This document shows positions 1 to 10,400 of a stretch of 64,000 nt of DNA, in pieces (positions within the stretch are counted from its first letter, which is position 1; every line of letters begins with the position of its first letter). The notes below the pieces were generated by a model that did no database searches, had not been told where the DNA came from, and was given only the letters and a program-made list of their open reading frames with translations. Source of the DNA: Mytilus galloprovincialis (lineage: Eukaryota > Mollusca > Bivalvia > Mytilida > Mytilidae); assembly GCF_965363235.1 (NCBI RefSeq), contig NC_134844.1:22922646-22986645 (forward strand), given 5' to 3'. Made by a program: the position numbers and the translations under genes.

Positions 1-715
1 TGGTACAAACCCAGAACAGTTTAAGAAAGTTATTAAAATTTTAAAAACTTTAACCACAGAGTGAATGTAATGTTTCCTGCAGAAAATCTAAGTCCATTTA
101 AAAGTAAATTACGGAAAAAATGAATTTATTTTTTTACAAAATTTACTTCTGGTTACTATCTTAAGATCATAAATAAGCATCTGTCCAAGTTTGGTACAAA
201 CCCAGGATAGTTTAAAAGTTATTAAAATTTTAAAAACTTTAACCACAGATCTAGAGTGAATGTAATGTTTCCTGCAATAAATCTAAGTCCATTTAAAAGT
301 AAAATACTGAAAAAATGGATTTATTTTTTTACAAAATTTACTTCTGGATACTATCTTATGATCATGAACAAGCTTCTGTTCAAGTTTGGTACAAACCCAG
401 GATAGTTTAAGAAAGTTATTAAAATTTTAAAAACTTTAACCACAGAGTGAACGTAATGTTTCCCACAGAAAAACTGAGTCCATTTATAAGTAAAATACGG
501 AAAAAATGGAATTTTATTTTTACAAAATTTGCTTCTGGATACTATCTTATGATCATAAACAAGCTTCTGCCCAAGTTTGGTAGAAATCTAGTACAGTTTA
601 AGAAAGTTAGTAAAATGTCAAAAACTTTAACCACAGAGTGAATATTTGTGGACGACGCCAGAATGTAGGATCGCTTAGTCTCGCTTTTTCGACTCGACAA
701 AAATGAGGTCTAGGA
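1..715. repeat. about 190-bp tandem repeats, part of an element cut by the window edge
   Basis: Four copies of an AT-rich unit marked by 'aaaactttaaccacaga' at about 44, 233, 430 and 621 (period about 190 bp). The array ends at gtggacgacgccag (about 648) followed by a cgactcgac hairpin-like end. The same 'tandem array then gacgac motif' layout occurs in other elements of this window. Confidence 0.85.
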
Positions 716-1188
716 CAAAGGTCATCTGACAAACCAAAACTTTTTAACTGACAGCATCTGCCTACAAGCCTCTAGAGTGAAAGCCTTTATAGAAATAGTT
801 TACACCATTGCTGCCAATCTGTAATCCCTCTTGTGACCTTCATTGAGGCAAAACAAAAATAAATATAACATTTAAAACCATTCAATGGGTTTTCTGGATT
901 CACTTTTATCAAGAACATTGAAAGCCAAGAATGTCAAATGGATGTAAAAAATTCTTGAGCTATTTGACCAAAAGGGACCTGAAAGGTCAACTTTGACAGA
1001 GAGAGTTGAAAATTAATCTGATAAAAATAGAGATTTGTCAATCTTGTGCTTAAAAGAATCTGAAAACATTCTGTTCTAAGGATTATTACCGTAACCAATG
1101 AAATCTCAGACTCTAAGTGACAAAACCAGAGTACCCAAAAAGTCTTCAAAACAGAAAGTAGAAAAGACTGTTGTCAGATCCTAATTTG

Positions 1189-3155
1189 AACCAGATGCTC
1201 CGCAGGGCGTAGCTTTATACGACCGCACAGGTTGAACCCTGAACGGTTGGGGCAAGTATGGACACAACATTCAAGCTGGATTCAGCTCTAAATTTGGATT
1301 GTGATTAAATAGTTGACACAGCATAGGTTTCTGACACAGAATGAATGTGTTCTAATGAACTTAAAATTTTTGTTTTCTCTTAGAGCAATTCACTATGCTG
1401 TTGAATATTAATCCTCTCAAAAAAATGTTTGAAGAAATTTTCTTTTTTATTTATGAAATTTCAAATGAGAAAAATTGAACCCAATTTTTTTAATCACATC
1501 CCCCTTTCCCTTATTCCAAAACTAATCTCAATTAAAATTTCTAATGGAGTTTGCAACAATAACTACTCATTTAAATACATCATAAAATATTAAGATGTAA
1601 AAAAACTGCTTGTTATAACTGAATGGTAAAGATTATTTTAATTTATCAGTTGGTAGTAAAAAGTGAATATACATTGTATATTGTATATAACAAAGATTTA
1701 AGTTGATTCTGGACAAAGAAAGATAACTCCAATTAAAAAAAAATCTTGCTATTGCACAATATTTTGCAATTATATATTTCTTGCTTACTATTCTGGACAA
1801 AGAAAGATAACTCTAATTAAAAAAAAATTTGCTATTTCACAATATTGTGCAATTAGATATTTCTTGCCATTGCGCAATACTGTGCAATTGAAAAGACTTG
1901 CTATTGCACAATACTTAATATAATAATTTTAGATCCTGATTTGGACCAACTTGAAAACTGGGCCCATAATAAAAAATCTAAGTACATTTTTGAATTCAGC
2001 ATATCAAAGAACCCCAAGAGTTCAATTTTTGTTAAAATCAGACTAAGTTTAATTTTGGACCCTTTAGACTTTAGTGTAGACCAATTTGAAAACAGGACCA
2101 AAAATGAAGAATCTACATACACAGTTAGATTTGGTATATCAAAGAACCCCATTTATTCAATTTTTGATGAAATCAAACAAAGTTTAATTTTGGACCCCGA
2201 TTTGGACTAACTTGAAAACTGGGCCAATAATCAAAAATCTAAGTACATTTTTAGATTCAGCATATCAAAGAACCTAACTGATTCATTTTTTGTCAAAATC
2301 AAACCAAGTTTAATTTTGGACCCTTTGGACCTTAATGTAGACCAATTTGAAAACGGGACCAAAAGTTAAGAATCTACATACACAGTCATGACAGTTAGAT
2401 TCGGCATATCAAAGAACCCCAATTATTCAATTTTGATGAAATCAAACAAAGTTTAATTTTGGACCCTTTGGGCCCCTTATTCTGTTGGGACCAAAACTCC
2501 CAAAATCAATACCAACCTTCCTTTTATGGTCATAAACCTTGTGTTTAAATTTCATAGATTTCTATTTACTTATACTAACGTTATGGTGCGAAAACCAAGA
2601 AAAATGCTTATTTGGGTCCCTTTTTGGCCCCTAATTCCTAAACTGTTGGGACCTAAACTCCCAAAATCAATACCAACCTTCCTTTTGTAGTCATTAACAT
2701 TGTGTTTAAATTTCATTGATTTCTATTTACTTAAACTAAAGTTATTGTGCGAAAACCAAGAATAATGCTTATTTGGGCCCCTAATTCCTAAACTGTTGAA
2801 ACCAAAACTCCCAAAATCAATCCCAACCGTTCTTTTGTGGTCATAAACCTTGTGTCAAAATTTCATAGATTTCTATTAACTTAAACTAAAGTTATAGTGC
2901 GAAAACCAAGAAAATGCTTATTTGGGCCCTTTTTGGCCCCTAATTCCTAAAATGTTGGGACCAAAACTCCCAAAATCAATACCAACCTTCCTATTGTGGT
3001 CATAAACCTTGTGTTAAAATTTCATAGATTTCCATTCACTTTTACTAAAGTTAGAGTGCGAAAACTAAAAGTATCCGGCGGACGACGACGACGACGCCAA
3101 CGTGATAGCAATATACGACGAAAAAATTTTCAAATTTTGCGGTCGTATAAAAAGT
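1189..3155. mobile_element. non-autonomous TIR element, 'tacgaccgca' family, copy A1
   Basis: Inverted ends TTTATACGACCGCA (1214-1227) and TGCGGTCGTATAAA (3138-3151). The left end also carries the gctccgcagggcg stem shared with the other copies. It contains two arrays: a unit with 'gcatatcaaagaacccc' (1930-2480) and a unit of about 155 bp with 'ccaaaactcccaaaatcaat' (2485-3065). A gacgacgacgacgacg run sits at the right end (3079). No transposase frame is seen. Other copies are at 14912, 17958, 33000 and a fragment at 8635. Confidence 0.82.
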
Positions 3156-3828
3156 ATGGACTCAGGATTTATATTAAAAAGAATTAAGGGGTGGGAAAAC
3201 TAGTTTCCAAATCATTTCTCTATTCATCAAAAGGAAATTTTAGAAATGAATTTTACAAATCATGTCAGTTCTGTACTGAAGCACTGACTACTGAGCTGAT
3301 GACACCCGAGGGACTAACAGACAATGAGCAGAGATAAATGAAAATAACACTTCATACACTTCTTCATTCAGGCGCTATAAAATTAAGGGGTCAATAAATC
3401 TTATTGACATATTTGAAGACCTAATATTGAATTTTAAGGTAATAGACAAGAAATAGGAAAGAAATTAATGTATTCCAGTGAAGGATGCTTTCAGGCTTGT
3501 TGGACCTAACAGTTTTTGTGTCTGTTTTCTAATCTATCAAGGTTCATATGACCTAAACAAATCAATATCGATTAGGTCTCTTGTGGAGAGTTATCTCATT
3601 GGAAATCTTATAATTACCACATCTTTCTTTTTTATAGTTACACATAATAATGTAATATGCTTGTAAGAAAGTTTGATTCAGATAAGTTTAGTGGAATCAG
3701 AGAAGATTTTTTTAAATGTTAATGATGACAGCAGATGCCAAGTGATAGCAATAGCTCACATTGTCATCAGTGTTGCAAAAAATTTGCTCCCAAGACTAAA
3801 ACTTTCATCCATTAAAGAACCTTAGTGA

Positions 3829-4535
3829 GCACGCTCACATACCCCACGTCCCCACATTGTCATTGGAGAAATTAAATAAGTATAAGAAAAAAAAATTGTA
3901 TAAGAAAAAATATTGAATAATAGTTTCCTGTCAATATACATAGTATGTCCTTATTATCTACAAAATTTCATGAAATTCTGTTGTGTGTTTTCAGGAGGAG
4001 TTTAGATGACAAACTGTTGCAGAAGTACATTGAAGCAAATAAGTTCAAAGGGGCATAACTCCTAGAAAAAAAAAATTGAACCGTAATTTCCTGTTGATAT
4101 GCACATCTACATAGTATGACCTTATTATTTACAAAGTTTCATGAAATTCTGTTGTGTGGTTTGAGAGGAGTTGCGATGACAAACTGTTGCAGTAGTACAT
4201 TAAAGTAAATAAGTTCAAAGGGGCGTAACTCCTAGAAAAAAAATTGAATCGCAATTTCCCGTCGATATGCACAACTACATAGTATGTCCTTATTATCTGA
4301 AAAGGTTTCGTGAAATTCTGTTGTGTGGTTTGAGAGGAGTTGCGATGACAAACTGTTGCAGTAGTACATTAAAGTAAATAAGTTCAAAGGGGCGTAACTC
4401 CTAGAAAAAAAATTGAATCGCAATTTCCCGTCGATATGCACAACTACATAGTATGTCCTTATTATCTAAAAAGGTTTCGTGAAATTCTGATGTGTGGTTT
4501 GAGAGGAGTTGCGATGACAAGAAACAGGACTGACG

Positions 4536-4571
<36 letters not shown>

Positions 4572-4595
4572 TCGTTGCGTGGGGTATGGGGTATA
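3829..4595. mobile_element. TIR-like element with 169-bp tandem units (family C)
   Basis: Ends carry inverted ACATACCCCACG (3838) and cgtggggtat (about 4578). The inside has three units of about 169 bp marked by 'aagttcaaaggggc' at 4041, 4211 and 4380. Next to the right end is a gacggacggacggg run (about 4532). The ORF on the minus strand here is only repeat. Confidence 0.78.
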
Positions 4596-4870
4596 ATAAT
4601 GAAGACTATTAAAAACATACTACATAATCACTAGCTAGCACTACTTAATATTGCAAAGGACGGTTGAGCAGGACTACATTCATTGACAGTTTGGATATAA
4701 CAAATAAGGTACTGAGATTGGAACACAAATAATTTACTGACAAAGCAACATTTAGTACAAGTTAGTCAGAAGTTATCATACAAAATCTAGCACTGGAAAT
4801 CAACTTTTAAGTCGAATCAATTATGGGTTTTCATTTGAACATGTTTTTCCTTTTGGATAATGGAATGTTA
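4596..4870. other. HAT1 downstream region
   Basis: AT-rich sequence after the HAT1 stop on the minus strand, expected to hold its 3'UTR. I saw no canonical AATAAA close to the stop on that strand, so the poly(A) site is not located. Confidence 0.4.
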
Positions 4871-7347
4871 TCAATGGTATTTTTCAAGTCTGTCAATTAC
4901 TAGTTTGTATTGTTCTTCAAATTCCTCATAAGCTTTTTCTAAATAAGCATGCCTCTGATCTAAAGGCCATGAGTTCATGGTAGCTGACAGTTCATTTGGT
5001 TGTAAAACTTGTTCTAGTTTCTTATTATCACGTCCATTTTTCTGAAATGGAGCATTTAATCTTTTCTTCACCTCCAACCTATAACTTCTGTACTGCTCCT
5101 TGTTGTTGACATTTGTCGCTTTCAGTCGTAATATCTCGTAGATTCTTCTTGTTTGTCGTTTAGATAATTTCAGTTTGTTTCTAGCATCTTGTACCATGTC
5201 ATCAGAAAATCCCAATAGCAATTTGTCTGACTTAAAGCTGGCTAAATCCATGCAGTTTTTTGCATCCACATAATCTCTAACTCGCTGAAAGTTTTCGGAT
5301 GGATCCTCAACAGTAATATCCTTGATTTCAGATCGTGAGTAACATGTATTGTAAAATGTCTGCAGCAACTCAGCACCATGGCCCTGCTTCTGAAATGGCG
5401 GTAGAATCAGTACCTGACTGACACGAGGACGTTTTTTCTCTGGATATGCATAGTAATTGTAAACGGTCATGTAGCCAGCTATAGCATGCATTGGATTATC
5501 ATTTACTTTGTATTTCTCAAACAACAGATAGAAGTGCCATCTACTATCATCAACATCGATGAATGATGCCCCATCAATGAAGAAAAGTATAAATGTCTGT
5601 AATCGTTCATGATACTCTCTAAACCCTGGAGTGTCGATATCGGTGTGGTAGATCTCGAAGTTTCTCATATCATTTCCTTTAGAGACTTTATATGAATGGA
5701 GCATCTCTCCATATGGTTTGAAAGAAGCATCTTTTGGTAATAACCTTGTGAATTCATCCTTATTTGCAACGAACCCTGGAGGAAGTTCTTTAGCCAAAGT
5801 TTCCAAAACATTATCAGGCTCAATACCACCAAACATGTTTGATGAAATTTTCTCAAAATACTGCATGTTGACGTAGGTTGTCAGTCTGGAAGCACTGTAA
5901 AACATCTCCACGATCAGATCTTTGTAACCAAATATTGATTCCTGTTCACCTGTAATTATAAAATTATTATTACAAGAAATGTCATACTAAAATATCGTGA
6001 AGGTTATCAAGTGAAATAGCAAATGGTCAATAAAGCAACAATTTCTAACCTGCAGTGTCAGACTAGTCCAAATAATTATGCATCTGGCAAAGCTATTTAA
6101 AAAAAATTCTGGGACGCCTTCCTACGACGGCGTCTCCGAAAAAATATAAAATAGCCTTGCCAGACGTCATTTATATTATTTGGACTAGTGTCAGAACTGA
6201 CTAAAGAACAGGAATGTAAAAAAAAATGATTAAAATAATGTACAAATGTAGTGCAACAAAATGATCTAAGCAGCAAGAAAATTACTGCACATCTATGTAT
6301 ATACATTTGTAGGTACATGTATATAAACCTTTGGTTGTACAATGTATGCACAAAATTAGGTGTCATTAATTTTCAACTCAATATTTCAGTATGAAGTCAA
6401 AATTTTATGGTAACTTTTGTGATGTCCAGTTAATATGGCGGACAACATGGACAAATAGCAATAAGTTTTAATTTATACACCTTATCGCTATTTTTCACCA
6501 TTACTGGACATCACGAGGGTTTCCATAAAATTTTGACGTCACAAGCGTAGAGAGCTTAAATCTGCTCTCAAGCCCTATCAATAAATCGGTGGCACTATTT
6601 GTCCACCATTACTGGATATATCACACAGGTTCCCATAAAATTTTGACGTCATAACACAAAATAAATTCTGACCCCACAATGGAAAAGTGATTGCTGTATG
6701 ATGTCAAAAGTTCAAGCGTCTGGGTCAGCAGGGATTGGCGATAAGGTGTATTGGTGCATGTACCATGTCAATGTATATTTGTTCCGCCTAACAGAAGTAC
6801 CAATGGAAACTTTGTTATAAACATTTGTCTTAATATCTATTCCTGTTGGAACAAATATTCTATACCATTTATTCCGTTAGGAACATATACTGTAATATTT
6901 ATTTTTTCCTTTGGGAACTTGTACTGTTATATTATGAATGAACATCCATACCCAACTTTCTTTTGTCTCACTGACACTGTGCGTGACGTGTGTGTGTGGT
7001 TTAGTTTACGACCGTTTACGACAATTAAGTAGTTTGATTATTTGCAAAGAGATAACTACTTATAAACCTTTACCTAACACTATTAATTAAGGTATTTTGT
7101 CATATTTTTATAGACAAGGACCAGTCAGTGTGGCTGTACCAGTGGCTTTGTATCTTGTATTTACAGTAAAGGAAATATGTTTTCACACACCGAACAGCTG
7201 ATGGGTCATCTCTGGATGAAATGTAGTAGAATCATCTTCCATGTCCGACTTCTGTCTCACAAGTTTAAAGTGGATTACATCATTTGCGCAGCACCTAAAA
7301 GATTCTAATTTGTTTTTCAATACAGAATTCAGTGTCATACCCGCCAT
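4871..7347 (-). CDS. HAT1: HAT1, histone acetyltransferase type B catalytic subunit (2 exons)
   Basis: Complete gene of 411 aa (human HAT1 is 419). Exon 1 is 7347-7191 and exon 2 is 5949-4871, joined across a GT-AG intron (7190-5950) inside a Gly codon, giving THQLFG then GEQESIFGYK; human has THQLFG followed by DDETAFGYKG. HAT1 acetylates newly made histone H4 at K5/K12 with RBBP7/RBBP4 before nuclear import (family knowledge). Visible marks: GFREYHERLQTF at about 161, RWHFYLLFEKY at about 189, the acetyl-CoA loop QKQGHGAELL at about 239-248, and the acidic pair in ITVEDPSE (Glu about 267, matching the human catalytic Glu). The stop is TGA at 4873-4871. The start ATG at 7347 gives MAGMTLNSV, like human MAGFG. 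The N-terminal 50 residues are diverged. Having only one intron in the coding region is far fewer than in vertebrates. Confidence 0.96.
6063..6189. mobile_element. 127-bp palindromic MITE in HAT1 intron
   Basis: Perfect 15-bp inverted ends ACTAGTCCAAATAAT (6063-6077) and its complement (6175-6189). A second inverted pair, gacgcc/ggcgtc, lies in the middle. Confidence 0.8.
6392..6541. mobile_element. foldback MITE in HAT1 intron
   Basis: Left arm starting tgaagtcaaaattttatgg (6392-6430) pairs with the right arm ending ccataaaattttgacgtca (6502-6541). A third, partial copy of the arm (ttcccataaaattttgacg) lies at about 6630-6655, so the insertion is compound. Confidence 0.75.
7191..7347 (-). 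CDS. HAT1: HAT1 coding exon 1 (too short for ORF calling)
   Basis: 157-nt coding exon, read on the minus strand from ATG at 7347 to a donor GTGTGTG just below 7191. It encodes 52 residues plus one base and ends in HPEMTHQLFG, which lines up with human FPEYTHQLFG. The phase-1 donor matches the phase of the exon 2 acceptor at 5949. A minus-strand CCAAT lies only a few bases upstream of the ATG. The 5'UTR must be very short, because SMYD4 starts 102 bp away on the other strand. Confidence 0.92.
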
Positions 7348-7449
7348 ATTGGCTACGTAGATGGCAATGAAAATTCCAGAGATATTCGATTTTTAGCGGG
7401 AAAGAACATAAAGTAAAAGAGTCCAAGGAGTTCCGATTTTTGCGGGAAA
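7348..7449. promoter_or_regulatory. compact bidirectional HAT1/SMYD4 promoter with paired E2F-like sites
   Basis: These are all the bases between the two start codons (102 bp). Two near-identical blocks, cgatttttagcgggaaa (7387-7403) and cgatttttgcgggaaa (7434-7449), contain GCGGGAAA, the E2F core (TTTCCCGC on the other strand). The second abuts the SMYD4 ATG. Both starts resemble the TISU/YY1 consensus SAASATGGCGGC: caatATGGCGGG for HAT1 and gaaaATGGCGAC for SMYD4. TISU directs initiation on very short leaders, which fits this spacing. HAT1 is an S-phase histone-supply enzyme, so E2F control is plausible. No TATA box is seen. That it acts as a promoter is inferred from position and motifs. 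Confidence 0.75.
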
Positions 7450-10400
7450 ATGGCGACAATTGGAAATTGGCAAGCTGCTACAGAAAGTATTTGGAAAGCA
7501 AGCTCTATAAATTGCATCGATCAATTTAAAAGTTTAAAAGACGAAATTGATAAAATAGCATTTATGCACAAGATGGGTAACATTGGGTAAGATGTCAATT
7601 CACCTTTTAGTTCCTAATCATGAGGATAATGTAAAAAAATCAAATTATGTCTGTATGACTGGTTTTAGACCTTGACCTGATTACCATGGGTCAATGATTT
7701 CGAATAAGGACACAGTCTCCTCATTTGTCATAATGCTGTAATCGACAAGATTTAATATTTTACACTGTCATTGATCCATCTACAGTGGTGGATCCAGAAC
7801 TTTTCCTAAGGGGGGGCCCGCTATAGTCATGCTTCAATGATTCCCTATATAATCAACCAAATTTTTCCCACAAAAGGGGAGGCCCGGCCTGGATTCGCCT
7901 ATGGATTCTCAGTATCTGATATGTTATTATATAAATAAGGATAGATATAATTTCTCATTCAGTTTATAAACATTTACATGTAGTCGCCCTTTCACCCTCT
8001 TTATTTCATATCTGTTTTGATGTTTGACACAAAGTGATCTTGAAAGGTTATTATACGCCCATTTATGTATGTATTATGACCGTTGTCCTTCTGTCTGTTC
8101 TTCGTCAACATGTTGGACATTGACTCAAAAATGCATTAACCAATTTGCAGTTTTCAGACAATAACTCAATAATGCTTTCAGCAGTTCTTATGAAACTTTG
8201 ATGAATTGATGTATGCAGTAAACATGGTAAAGTGTCCTTTAGAATTTTATAAATTTTACATTTTACATTTCCAAGTTATGGGGTTTTATTCATTAAAAAA
8301 GGGGGGATTTCCCAGTGTTTAGACAATAACTCAAATATGCTTTGAGCAATTCTTATGAAACTTTGGTGAATTGTTTAAATCTATTGATGTATTATTAAGC
8401 TCCCTCTGAACAAAATGCTGAATTTTATAAATTTTATTTGTTTATAGTCTGACAACAGATTTTACTAAGTATTGCGCAACAGCACAGTGTATTGCAAAAC
8501 AGCAAGAAATCTTTAATTGATTATAAATTCAATTCACATAACCAATTTCAAGTTCTATGACTACATTTATTCAGAAACCTATAATAAGTCAAATATTTAA
8601 TCCAAATTCAGACCTGTATCAAGCTTGAATATTTTGTCCATTTTTGCCCCAACTGTTCAGGGTTGGACCTCTGCAGGCATACCTAGCTGCGCTCAGCGAA
8701 GCAATTTATTACTTTTAGAATGCCAAATATATTTGTCCTAATATACGGCAAATTTTAAATATGACATGATTTTTTTTTCCTTTTCTTGTATGAATTGTTA
8801 TACCACTGAGCCAGAAAAAATATAAAGGAATAAAAGTAGACATGGGGCTGAGACAGATTCATTTATAATGAACATGAATCATACTGTGGATTCATTTATT
8901 TTCTTGTGTATCAATATTTCTAGATTGAGGAAAGCTTGCATTATGGTGGATATTTTATTTGTGGTTTTGCCAATCTCTGCCTATAACATGTATACAGTCG
9001 ATAGAAAAAGTGTAATTCTTTGAACATTTGAATTCGTGGTTAATTTATACCCACAATAGCCACGTAATTTGGTATACAACGAATTATACTGAATCCACAG
9101 TACATCATCCATGGGTGCCTATTGGGGAAAGCTTTTTCATACTCCTTACACAAAACCTTATTGCTATTTTAATTAGTGGAAGAAGACGTCAAGTCTTCTG
9201 AAGACTTAAGGGGCCGACCATTGGCTTTGAGTCTCCGTATGCCGCATTCATTTCGTGTATTACAATTTCAAAACAACTTAGATTCCTGACACCGATTTTT
9301 ACACATGATTGGGCATCTGAATCATTTAATTTGTAAATTATGATTGTAAAACAATCACTATCGTAAATATGACCCTTTTATTTATGTAAATTATTAGATT
9401 TCATCTCATCCACATGAACGTAATTTGTTTACTTGTAACAGGATGTTTTAACTGTAGATATTTGTATTACGCATGCGTGAATTTGGTATCGGTACAACTC
9501 GCCCTGTTTACAAGTTCGCCCTTGAAGTTACGAATTTGCAATCCTGCAGACAAGAAGATTTTATTTTTATATAAATAAAAAGGATATATAAAGTGTTATC
9601 TTTATTCATAGGTTTCCTTTGTCATGTGAATTAGATGCCCTTCGTAACATACATGTGAACCTCCCGTTTAGGAGAAAAAACTCCCGTGTATGAAATTTTT
9701 CAGACGCCATATTTGATCATTTCTTTATACTACTGTACGGGTGTAAATTGACACCTGTGTTAAATTTTACCTGAACATCAAGAAGATGTATAATTATATG
9801 GCTTCACTTGACAGCTTGGGTGTCAAACATACTGGTAATCAACGATGTTTACCTCCGGCTAACTGCCGTTGTGTTATCAAAACGATGTGTATTGGGAATA
9901 TTGAAATACTTTTTTGTTACTTCCCTTTGTTTTATCCTGTTTTCAGTTATTTTGCTTTTAAAAATGTAAATGGTAAAAAGACTATAAATGATTAATATTT
10001 TAATCAAATAATCATAAAAGGATGTTAATTAAATGAATTTAAATGATTTTGGACAAATAAAAAAATTAAAATTTATAAATTATTTTATTAATTTAGACCT
10101 CCTTTCAAGGATTAAATTGAATTTTTTATATTAAATTTGTTTAGTTAGAAGGCAACATACAATATGTGCAACTAGGCTAATAGTCTAGCTTCTACTAGCT
10201 TCATGTATAATTTTTCTACCGATTTAATATATAACTAGAATTATGCAAACAGACTTAAGGAAAAGGCATGTAAGTCATGTAAGTTCATACAAATATGACA
10301 CTTTTTCTAGACAATCCAGATCTTGCAAAATACATCGCTAAAAATTGTAACCTTTAATTTTGTTGTTGTGCAGTAAAAACCCATATGGGAACTTTCAAAA

